Origin: an uncultured Eubacteriales bacterium
GTDB taxonomy: Bacteria; Bacillota; Clostridia; Oscillospirales; UBA644
DNA: 10,206 nucleotides
Direction of reading: 5' to 3'
Assembly (NCBI GenBank): GCA_934486965.1
Contig: CAKSQP010000051.1
Location: 1-10,206, forward strand
The notes beneath the pieces were generated by a model that was not told the origin of the DNA, made no database searches, and saw nothing but the letters and a program-made list of their open reading frames with translations. Of this stretch, positions 1 through 5,615 are shown one piece after another. The position numbers were made by a program, and so were the translations under genes. Numbering within the stretch: position 1 is the first letter of the stretch; each line of letters opens with the position of its first letter.

Positions 1-575
1 ACCTTATCGCGAAAGCAAAGGAAAACAACGTTCCGAACGATAATATCGAAAGAGTTATCAAAAAGGCGTCCGGCGGAGACGACAGCACCAACTATGAAGA
101 GATACAGTACGAAGGTTACGGTCCGAAGGGCGTCGCGATAATCGTCGAAACGCTCACCGACAACAGAAACAGGACGGCGGGCGACCTTCGCCACTATTTC
201 GATAAATACGGCGGAAATCTCGGTCAGACAGGCTCGGTTTCGTGGCAGTTTGAGACAAAAGGAGTTATGGTCATCGAAAAAGAAGACCTTGACGAAGACA
301 AACTCATGGAAGACCTCTTCGACGTCGAAGTCGACGACTACACCGAAGAAGAGGAGGTTTTCGAAGTTTACACTTCTCCCGACACCCTTTTTGAAACAAA
401 GGAAAAACTTGCGGCGAAAGGCTACAAATTCCTTTCCGCGGAAAAGGAACAGGTCCCCGGAACTTACATTTCGCTTACCGACGAAGAGGACGTAAAGAAT
501 ATGCAGAAACTTCTCGACATTCTCGAAGACGACGACGATGTTCAGAACGTATGGCATAACTGGGACGAGAAATAA
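1..575 (+). CDS. yebC: YebC/PmpR/TACO1-family translation factor, 5' end outside window
   Basis: The reading frame is open from base 3 to the TAA at 573-575 and gives 190 residues. It opens with LIAKAKENNVPNDNIERVIK, a hallmark of the YebC family; by comparison with the usual ~240-residue protein, about 50 N-terminal residues lie left of the window. Further family features are the YEGYGPKGVA segment, the TDNRNRTAGDLRH segment and GGNLGQTGSVSWQF. The C-terminal part is very acidic, as in many members, and ends in NVWHNWDEK, close to the typical 'vQ.Vy.N.d' ending. The family was first annotated as a transcriptional regulator; more recent work on TACO1 and bacterial homologues points to a ribosome-associated role that relieves stalling on proline-rich stretches. 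The stop codon overlaps the ATG of the next gene by one base (TAATG), so the two are probably translationally coupled. The family call is firm; the role is known only from homologues. Confidence 0.96.
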   Translation, partial: LIAKAKENNVPNDNIERVIKKASGGDDSTNYEEIQYEGYGPKGVAIIVETLTDNRNRTAGDLRHYFDKYGGNLGQTGSVSWQFETKGVMVIEKEDLDEDKLMEDLFDVEVDDYTEEEEVFEVYTSPDTLFETKEKLAAKGYKFLSAEKEQVPGTYISLTDEEDVKNMQKLLDILEDDDDVQNVWHNWDEK

Positions 576-904
576 TGAAATTTGAGGAAACGCTTATTGC
601 GGCAAGAGAAAAACGCGGTCTTTCCTTAAGGGAGGCGGCGGCTCAGATCGGGATAAGCCACACCTATCTTTCCGCTCTCGAAAAAGGGTTCGATCCGCGC
701 AGCGGCAAGGCGCTCATTCCGTCACAGCGCGTTCTTTTGCGGATAGCAAAGGCGTACGGGCTTGATTATAACCGAGTGCTTTCATCGTTCCCGATAACTC
801 CCGGCAGGGATATCTATACCGATATGGGATACAGGCTCAAAGAGTTAAGAAAAGAGAACCCCGAAAAATTCAGGGAAATACTCGAAATCGTATATTCGGA
901 TTAG
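575..904 (+). CDS. XRE-family helix-turn-helix protein, 109 aa
   Basis: A small soluble protein with a Cro/C1-type helix-turn-helix at about residues 5-65: FEETLIAAREKRGLSLREAAAQIGIS is helix 1 plus the turn, HTYLSALEKG the recognition helix, and LLRIAKAYGLDYNRVL the closing helices. An insert (FDPRSGKALIPSQ) sits between the recognition helix and the last helices, longer than in minimal Cro folds. The C-terminal 25 residues are charged and probably helical (YRLKELRKENPEKFREILEIV). There is no effector, protease or membrane domain. The ATG shares its A with the yebC stop codon and only a weak purine stretch (GGGACGAG) precedes it, so translation probably depends on coupling to yebC. A strong terminator follows 12 bases after the stop. 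It is likely DNA-binding, but the target is unknown; autoregulation of the yebC unit is possible and not shown by anything here. Confidence 0.88.
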   Translation: MKFEETLIAAREKRGLSLREAAAQIGISHTYLSALEKGFDPRSGKALIPSQRVLLRIAKAYGLDYNRVLSSFPITPGRDIYTDMGYRLKELRKENPEKFREILEIVYSD

Positions 905-916
905 GCTTTGACGTAC

Positions 917-949
917 AAAGGACCTTGTAGTATTTACAAGGTCCTTTTT
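917..949 (+). terminator. Intrinsic terminator of the yebC-XRE unit
   Basis: A perfect 13-bp inverted repeat (AAAGGACCTTGTA at 917-929, TACAAGGTCCTTT at 935-947) has a 5-base loop (GTATT) and runs into five Ts at 945-949. It starts 12 bases after the XRE stop codon. The convergent proB gene ends at 971 on the other strand, so the hairpin lies between two 3' ends. Read on the minus strand the T tract is only three bases long, so it should be weaker for proB. Confidence 0.9.
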
Positions 950-970
950 GTCACGCAGTCGGCGATAAAT

Positions 971-1768
971 TTATTTTTTCCCGACAAACAGCGTTCCGAC
1001 GCTCTTTTCTTCGATTATCCCGTAAAGATTTTCGGGGCGTCTGCCGTTCGTTATTATGACGTCCGTGCCGTTGAGGGCGGCAAGGCGCGCCGCCTGAAGT
1101 TTGGTCCGCATACCTCCCGTACCGCGCCGAGAGCCCGCACCTCCCGCAAAGGAAAGAACTCCGCCGTCGATCTCTTCTATTTTTTCAATAAGTTTTGCTT
1201 CGGGGAAAAGTCTCGGGTCTTTTTCGTAAAGTCCGTCGATATCGGAAAAGATAACAAGTTTTTCCGCACGGCAAAGCACCGCGACGACCGCCGAAAGCAT
1301 ATCGTTATCCCCGAAAAGCCGTTCTTCCGACTCTATCTCGGTATAACTTACCGAATCGTTTTCGTTGACAACGGGAATAACACCCTCCTCCAAAAGCGCC
1401 GAAAAAGTATTCGCAAGATTTTCTTTTTTCTCCTCTTCCTTTATATCCTCGGCGTTGAGAAGTATCTGGGCGATGGTGCAGTCGTAATCACCGAAAAACT
1501 TATCGTAAAGAAACATTATACTGCACTGACCGACCGCGGCGGCGGCCTGCTTTTCCCTCATAGACGTAAGTTTTCCGTCTTTTTTTAATTTACTTTTTCC
1601 GACGGCTATCGCTCCCGACGAAACAAGAATGACTTCGTAACCCATATTGTGAACGTCCGAAAGCACTCGCGCTATCCCGTCAAAAGAGCGCAGGTCGCTT
1701 TTGCCGTTTTCGTTTGTCAGAGTCGACGTCCCGACCTTGACGACGATCCTTTTTTTATACAGATTCAT
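971..1768 (-). CDS. proB: Glutamate 5-kinase, short form without PUA domain
   Basis: ProB phosphorylates L-glutamate with ATP to gamma-glutamyl phosphate, the first step of proline synthesis in the cytosol. The 265-residue protein covers the amino acid kinase fold: KKRIVVKVGTSTL at 5-17 (phosphate-binding), VILVSSGAIAVG at 46-57, VVNENDSVSY (substrate loop), LFGDNDMLSA, FSDIDGLYEKDPR (nucleotide-binding) and GTGGMRTKLQAA near the end. It stops where E. coli ProB (367 residues) continues into a PUA domain; such PUA-less forms are common in Gram-positive bacteria, so this is probably not a truncation. The frame is open further upstream, but the ATG at 1768 is preceded by GGAGG at 1776-1780 and starts directly before the conserved core. 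That ATG overlaps the stop codon of the upstream ProXp-like gene (ATGA), which indicates coupling. No proA is next to it; the next step must be encoded elsewhere. Confidence 0.94.
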   Translation of the reverse strand: MNLYKKRIVVKVGTSTLTNENGKSDLRSFDGIARVLSDVHNMGYEVILVSSGAIAVGKSKLKKDGKLTSMREKQAAAAVGQCSIMFLYDKFFGDYDCTIAQILLNAEDIKEEEKKENLANTFSALLEEGVIPVVNENDSVSYTEIESEERLFGDNDMLSAVVAVLCRAEKLVIFSDIDGLYEKDPRLFPEAKLIEKIEEIDGGVLSFAGGAGSRRGTGGMRTKLQAARLAALNGTDVIITNGRRPENLYGIIEEKSVGTLFVGKK

Positions 1769-2301
1769 ACCGAGACCTCCGTTATGTGTATTCCGAGATT
1801 TTTGAGAAAGACATCGGTGATATCGGACGTTTTTATTTTCAAATATCCCGTGGTCGTGCCGTCGCTGCAACCGTAATACTCTTCCGAAAGCACTTCCCTG
1901 TCGAAAACGGGAGTTACATATTCAGCGGTCGGCAGCAAAAGCGAAAAGACCGTCGCCGCACCGATTTCCGTTCCCAAAATTTCCGCCATCTTTTCTGCAG
2001 GAGCAAAGGAAAGACGGGATATCCCCATTTTTTCGGAAAAATCCTTTGAGCGGAAAGGCTTGTCGCCCGCGGTTATGAAAAGATAAAAAGCGGTCTGCTG
2101 TCTGTTTGTCAAAAACAGCGTTTTCACCATTTTCATATCGAGTTTCTTATTTATTTCCTCGCAGTCCTCCATCGTTATTACGACGTCGGTATCGACTCTT
2201 TCAAACGGAATTTTCATTTCCGAAAGCGTCTTATATACCCTCTTCTGAAGTTCCGTTCTGAAATTCTGCGGGGCTTCTTTTTTTATTTCGCTTACAAACA
2301 T
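1765..2301 (-). CDS. ProXp/YbaK-like aminoacyl-tRNA deacylase (prolyl-tRNA editing family)
   Basis: A 178-residue protein of the YbaK/ProXp editing superfamily, whose members hydrolyse mischarged tRNA-Pro (Ala-tRNA-Pro for ProXp-ala/PrdX, Cys-tRNA-Pro for YbaK). The best marks are MKMVKTLFLTNRQ, with Lys60 at the position of the strictly conserved family lysine, then FYLFITAGDKPFRSKDFSEKMGISRLSFAPAEKMAEILG (read here as two adjoining blocks, 72-91 and 92-110) and GTEIGAATVFSLL at 110-122, the glycine-rich loop. The layout fits ProXp-ala/PrdX better than YbaK. The C-terminal 'HP..NtaT' motif I expect appears instead as GCSDGTTTGYLKIK, without the His and Asn, so specificity or activity may differ. 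The start at 2301 has AGAGGTG at 2307-2313. It is first in the operon, overlaps proB by 4 bases and has a promoter at 2332-2360. Family firm, substrate inferred. Confidence 0.82.
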   Translation of the reverse strand: MFVSEIKKEAPQNFRTELQKRVYKTLSEMKIPFERVDTDVVITMEDCEEINKKLDMKMVKTLFLTNRQQTAFYLFITAGDKPFRSKDFSEKMGISRLSFAPAEKMAEILGTEIGAATVFSLLLPTAEYVTPVFDREVLSEEYYGCSDGTTTGYLKIKTSDITDVFLKNLGIHITEVSV

Positions 2302-2331
2302 ATTTTCACCTCTTGATTTTTGTCCGAAAAT

Positions 2332-2360
2332 AGTATATCATATTATTAAACATTTGAAAA
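2332..2360 (-). promoter_or_regulatory. Predicted promoter of the ProXp-like/proB operon
   Basis: Read on the minus strand, an extended -10 element TGATATACT (hexamer TATACT at 2332-2337, TG at 2339-2340) lies 17 bases from a weaker -35 hexamer TTTTCA at 2355-2360. The ATG at 2301 is about 30 bases downstream of the -10. The -35 lies inside the spacer of the 2347-2371 inverted repeat. Predicted from sequence only. Confidence 0.65.
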
Positions 2361-2371
2361 GCGAATGTTTA
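2347..2371. promoter_or_regulatory. Inverted repeat, candidate LysR operator in divergent intergenic region
   Basis: TAAACATT (2347-2354) and AATGTTTA (2364-2371) form a perfect 8-bp inverted repeat with a 9-base spacer, containing a T-N11-A motif (T2353, A2365) as in LysR-type binding sites. It covers the -35 region of the proXp-like promoter and also a TTGAAA hexamer (2354-2359) that could be the -35 of the LysR gene, although no good -10 follows that one. The position is typical of a LysR regulator that controls itself and a divergent operon. Binding by the adjacent regulator is inferred. Confidence 0.5.
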
Positions 2372-2413
2372 TCATAAATAAGATGACAAAATCAGATATA
2401 CGGGAGAGAAAAT

Positions 2414-3283
2414 ATGGATTTCGGAATACTCAAATATTCGGCGTTTGTAAAGACCGTCGAGTGCGGAAGTTTCACGAAAGCAGCGGAACTGCTGAATTAT
2501 TCGCAGTCGGGAATAAGCCGAATGATAGGCGACCTTGAAAAGGAATGGAAAATAGTCCTTCTCGAACGGAGCCGCGCGGGAGTCAGGCTCACCTCCGACG
2601 GACAGAAACTTCTGCCTTACGCGAAAAGCGTCTGCGAAGAATATCGGAAATTAAAAATGCAGATCGACGACATAAACGGGCTTGCCGCAGGGAAAATAAG
2701 GATAGGCACTTTTTCGAGCGTCGCGACGCATTGGCTTCCCGATATAATAAAACGTTTCCGCGACGATTATCCGAATATCGAATTCGAACTTCTTATCGGA
2801 TATTATCCCGAGATCGAAGAGTGGATAGCAAACGGACGGGTCGACTGCGGCTTTCTGACGTTGCCGACAAAAATCGAGGCGGAGACCGTCTTTTTAATGC
2901 GTGACGAACTGTTTGCGGTCCTTCCGAAAGGACACCGCCTTGAAAACAGGGACGATATCCCGCTTTCGGAAATATGCACAGAACCGTTTATCATGCTTGA
3001 AAAGGGAAACGGCGCGGAAGTCTCCGCTCTTTTTGACAAATGCGGACTTTCCCCGAAAGAAACGATAAAAACGCTTGACGACTACGCCGTAATGTCAATG
3101 GTGGAAAAAGGGCTCGGCGTCGGGATAATGCCCGGACTTATCCTGCGGAGAATTCCTTACGATATCGTGATAAGAAAACTGTCGGTGCCTGCATACAGAG
3201 ACATCGCGTTCGCCGTAAGAGACAAAAAAACCGCTTCCCTTGCGGTGAAACGGTTTGAGGATTATCTGCAATACAGAAATTGA
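2414..3283 (+). CDS. LysR-family transcriptional regulator
   Basis: A full-length 289-residue LysR-type regulator. The N-terminal winged helix-turn-helix covers residues 1-60, with FVKTVECGSFTKAAELLNYS followed by QSGISRMIGDLEKEWKIVLLER and the wing GVRLTSDG. A linker helix (LLPYAKSVCEEYRKLKMQID) leads to the effector-binding domain from about residue 92 (GKIRIGTFSSVATHWLPDII), with the usual subdomain landmarks DCGFLTLP, LFAVLPKGHRL, and VEKGLGVGIMPGLIL. The start at 2414 has GGGAGAG at 2402-2408. It is divergent from the ProXp-like/proB operon with a 112-base shared intergenic region holding an inverted repeat, so that operon is the likely target; the effector might be proline or a related metabolite, but nothing in the protein shows this. 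The C-terminus (EDYLQYRN) is intact and its stop codon abuts the structured element at 3287. Confidence 0.93.
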   Translation: MDFGILKYSAFVKTVECGSFTKAAELLNYSQSGISRMIGDLEKEWKIVLLERSRAGVRLTSDGQKLLPYAKSVCEEYRKLKMQIDDINGLAAGKIRIGTFSSVATHWLPDIIKRFRDDYPNIEFELLIGYYPEIEEWIANGRVDCGFLTLPTKIEAETVFLMRDELFAVLPKGHRLENRDDIPLSEICTEPFIMLEKGNGAEVSALFDKCGLSPKETIKTLDDYAVMSMVEKGLGVGIMPGLILRRIPYDIVIRKLSVPAYRDIAFAVRDKKTASLAVKRFEDYLQYRN

Positions 3284-3286
3284 AAA

Positions 3287-3582
3287 CAGGGCTGTAAGGC
3301 TGAAGTCTGATAAGGAAACATTGGTTTCTCACAGTAAAATTCCCCCGTATCTTTGCCCAAAGCCTCGCAAGGCGACAGCCTTGCTGCATTTTGAACTTCG
3401 ATACAAGAAATTTTACTCTGCTACGAAACTGCGTAGCACTTCAAAACAAGATTTTCGAGTGCAAGAAAAGGCAAACCCCCCGGATAATGCTGTCGCATAT
3501 CTGGGGGTTTTAACGCATTATTGTGCCGAAAGGCGAAGTTTTGAAGCAATACTTCCTTATCAGCCTTCAGCCCAAAGCCCTG
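3287..3582. repeat. 296-bp palindromic element with ~30-bp inverted ends (MITE-like or structured RNA)
   Basis: The ends are imperfect inverted repeats: CAGGGCT, GGCTGAAG and CTGATAAGGAA at 3287-3293, 3298-3305 and 3307-3317 pair with TTCCTTATCAG, CTTCAGCC and AGCCCTG at 3553-3563, 3565-3572 and 3576-3582. Inside are nested stems: AGTAAAATT 3333-3341 with AATTTTACT 3409-3417, enclosing a GCAAGGC/GCCTTGC hairpin (3367-3384, loop GACA); GCTACG/CGTAGC (3420-3437); CTTCAAAAC 3439-3447 with GTTTTGAAG 3538-3546, enclosing a large hairpin at 3473-3510; and GCC-GAAA-GGC (3525-3534). Both ends run outward into T-rich sequence (read 5'->3' on each strand), so each strand could terminate there. It fills the gap between the stop codons of two convergent genes. 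Short frames on either strand resemble no protein family I know. No clear target-site duplication is visible. It could be a non-autonomous mobile element, a repeated structured RNA or a bidirectional terminator. Confidence 0.65.
3473..3511 (+). terminator. Strong hairpin with short T tract inside the palindromic element
   Basis: AAACCCCC (3473-3480) pairs with GGGGGTTT (3503-3510). The stem continues, after a bulged C, through GGATA-TGC against GCATATCT with one G-U pair and one bulged A, and closes on a TGTC loop (3491-3494). TTTT at 3508-3511 follows on the plus strand, so it could terminate transcription from the LysR gene. It is equally part of the nested fold of the element. Confidence 0.45.
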
Positions 3583-3586
3583 CTTT

Positions 3587-5482
3587 TTATTTTTCAAGAT
3601 ATTTCTGCGCCTGAGCGTTGAAAAGTTCGGCATATTTGCCGTTAAGTTCCAGAAGGTCGCGGTGTTTGCCCATTTCGACTATCTCGCCGTAGTTAAGCAC
3701 TATTATCTTGTCGGCAAGGGTCGCCGAAGAAAGACGGTGAGAAACGAAAATCGTAGTCTTATTCCCGCGCAGTCTGTCGAACTGATTGAATATCTCCTGC
3801 TCGGCGATAGCGTCGAGGGACGCGGTCGGTTCGTCGAGGATAAGGATATCGGAATCTCTGAAAAAGGCTCTGGCAACGGAAATTTTCTGCCACTGTCCGA
3901 CCGAAAGTTCGGTGCTGTCCTCTTCGAAAATACGCATAAGGTTCGTATCAAAACCGTTTTTGAGTTTTTCGATAAAGCGTGTGGCGTCGCTCTGTTTTGC
4001 CGCCTCTTCGATAGCCTTTCGGTCGTCGATACGCGAAATCTGACCGAAACCGATGTTTTCGGCGACGGTAAAGGCAAATTTCCCGAAATCCTGAAAGATT
4101 ATTCCGTAAATATCGTAAAGTTCGCGGACGTCGTATTCCCTTATGTCGTGTCCGTCAAGCAGAATTCTGCCCTCCGACGGGTCGTAAAGGCGCGTCAGCA
4201 GTTTGATGAGCGTCGTTTTGCCCGCGCCGTTAAGTCCGATAAGAGCAATAGTCTCGCCGCTTGAAATTGTGAAATTCAGGTTTTTGAGAACGTATTTGTC
4301 GGTCTTCGGATATGCAAAGGAAACATTTTCGAAAGTTATTTCGTGACCTGCTCCCTTGTTTACCTCTCTGGGAGGCTCAACGGACGGAACGATATGCGCT
4401 TCCTCCTGCATGAAGACGATAAGGTTATCTATAAAGAGTGTTCCCTCGTAGATACCCGCGGAGGTGCTTATAATCGACTCAACGCCGTTCGAAATCGCAA
4501 GAAGAGCGCCCGAATAAAGGCTGAAATCGCCGACGGTGAGGGCCTGCGTAAAGACTCTCCACGCGATAAGCACCAACATTCCGCAGTGGACCGCAAGTTC
4601 GGCAAAACTTGTGACAAAGCCCCAAAGCCCCTCCGAAAGAATTATCTTTTTGACGCCTTTGTAATAGCCTTTGAAAGTTTTGTCGTATCTTTCCTTAAAG
4701 GTATCGGCAAGGTCGAAGAGTTTGACTTCCTTTACAAGGTCCTTATCGGTAAGAAGACCGCTGTAATAGGTCATCTGGCGGCGTTTTTTGGAATGGTGAC
4801 GGGTATAACTGAACAGTTTTTTGCGGTAGAAGAAGTGGACGAGCGTCGACGGAACGGACATCAGGATTATGACGATCGGCGCCCACGGCAGAACACTGCC
4901 GAGAATTACGATATAACTTATAAAACTGATAACAGAAGAAACTATCGCAAAGGACGACCACATGACCTGCATCGGGCGGGCGCTGACTTCCTGATTCGCG
5001 TTTTCCATTTTGGAGTAGAATTCCGGCATATCAAACGACGCAAGGTCGAGGGTCTTTGCCTTGTTCATCATTTTGATGCGGATACTGTAAACAAGTAAGT
5101 CGTTCGACACTCTTAAAATAAGGTCGTTTAAGGTGTTTACCACCTGCTGGGTCACCCAGTATATCATCTGGAAGATAAGAATTCCGATAATAAAGGTAAA
5201 TCCGCGGTCAAGAGTTCCAGCATAGGCGTCGGACAGGGCGTCGATAACGAGTTTGGTTATTACCGAGCCGAGAACGGGAAGCACGCCGCCCAAAATCGAA
5301 GTTGCGGAAAGCGCCGCGAGAATCCCCGGTTTTGCCTCCCAGACAAGTTTATAGATGTAAAACAGGCGCTTCATCGTGCCTTTGAAGTTTTTTGAGATAA
5401 ATTTTACCCAACCGCCGAAAGTCTTCGGTTTTTCCTGAGGTTTTCTTTCGGAACCCGGCGGAGGCATAGGAGGACGAGGCAT
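3587..5482 (-). CDS. ABC exporter, fused membrane and ATPase domains
   Basis: A 631-residue type IV-fold (MsbA-like) half-transporter that should act as a dimer in the cytoplasmic membrane; the substrate (drug, lipid or peptide) cannot be told. Hydrophobic segments at about 53-82, 95-115, 177-198, 201-218, 285-310 and 318-338 form the six-helix membrane domain. The ATPase domain spans about 380-625: Walker A GLNGAGKTT at 416-424, Q-loop Gln464 (IIFQDF), signature LSVGQ at 526-530, Walker B ILILDE at 546-551 and H-loop His582 (VSHR). All catalytic residues are present; the signature has Val for the usual second Gly, a common variant. There is no peptidase domain and no adjacent second half-transporter, so it is a homodimer or pairs with a distant gene. 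The N-terminus is proline-rich (MPRPPMPPPG). The start at 5482 is supported by AAAGGAGGG at 5489-5497. A terminator just upstream separates it from the sugar operon, so it should have its own promoter, which I could not identify with confidence. Confidence 0.93.
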   Translation of the reverse strand: MPRPPMPPPGSERKPQEKPKTFGGWVKFISKNFKGTMKRLFYIYKLVWEAKPGILAALSATSILGGVLPVLGSVITKLVIDALSDAYAGTLDRGFTFIIGILIFQMIYWVTQQVVNTLNDLILRVSNDLLVYSIRIKMMNKAKTLDLASFDMPEFYSKMENANQEVSARPMQVMWSSFAIVSSVISFISYIVILGSVLPWAPIVIILMSVPSTLVHFFYRKKLFSYTRHHSKKRRQMTYYSGLLTDKDLVKEVKLFDLADTFKERYDKTFKGYYKGVKKIILSEGLWGFVTSFAELAVHCGMLVLIAWRVFTQALTVGDFSLYSGALLAISNGVESIISTSAGIYEGTLFIDNLIVFMQEEAHIVPSVEPPREVNKGAGHEITFENVSFAYPKTDKYVLKNLNFTISSGETIALIGLNGAGKTTLIKLLTRLYDPSEGRILLDGHDIREYDVRELYDIYGIIFQDFGKFAFTVAENIGFGQISRIDDRKAIEEAAKQSDATRFIEKLKNGFDTNLMRIFEEDSTELSVGQWQKISVARAFFRDSDILILDEPTASLDAIAEQEIFNQFDRLRGNKTTIFVSHRLSSATLADKIIVLNYGEIVEMGKHRDLLELNGKYAELFNAQAQKYLEK

Positions 5483-5525
5483 AACTGTCCCTCCTTTCTT
5501 ACGGTTAGAGTTGGCTTTAATATTG

Positions 5526-5563
5526 CTTAAAAGAACATCAACGGCTTTATGAGCCGTTGATGT
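5526..5563 (-). terminator. Intrinsic terminator of the sugar ABC transporter operon
   Basis: A perfect 12-bp inverted repeat (ACATCAACGGCT at 5535-5546, AGCCGTTGATGT at 5552-5563) has a 5-base loop and, read on the minus strand, is followed by the T-rich run TTCTTTTAAG (5526-5535, sharing the last stem base). It lies about 50 bases after the stop of the last permease gene and before the exporter gene, so it marks an operon boundary. The 50 bases between the permease stop and the hairpin hold nothing else I recognise. Confidence 0.85.
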
Positions 5564-5615
5564 AAGATGTTTTGTTGTGCAGAAGTCCGCTTTCGGAAAA
5601 ATGTTCCTGACTTTT

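Noticed and set aside
250..495. Second plus-strand frame of 81 codons inside yebC
   Set aside because: Lys/Arg/Thr-rich frame-shifted reading of the acidic yebC C-terminus; the yebC frame carries all family motifs.
908..1588. Plus-strand open frame of 226 codons opposite proB
   Set aside because: It lies entirely antisense to a well-supported proB plus the terminator, begins just before the terminator hairpin, and its translation is Arg/Lys/Phe-rich without recognisable domains.
3270..3600. Target-site duplication around the palindromic element
   Set aside because: Flanks (left ACAGAAATTG, right ATTTTTCAAG) share only trivial A/T-rich matches, so transposition cannot be claimed from this sequence alone.
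3138..3633. Short open frames on both strands across the 3284-3586 element
   Set aside because: They run into the LysR or exporter genes in the wrong frame, cross hairpin arms, and lack ribosome binding sites. They are better explained by the inverted-repeat structure.
4343..5098. Plus-strand open frame of 251 codons opposite the ABC exporter
   Set aside because: It is antisense to the conserved membrane domain of the exporter, has a basic low-quality composition and no ribosome binding site; a shadow of the codon bias on the other strand.
5483..5534. Promoter for the ABC exporter
   Set aside because: Only poorly spaced partial matches (for example TTGATG in the terminator stem and TATTAA) were found, with a 13-base spacer, so no site is claimed.
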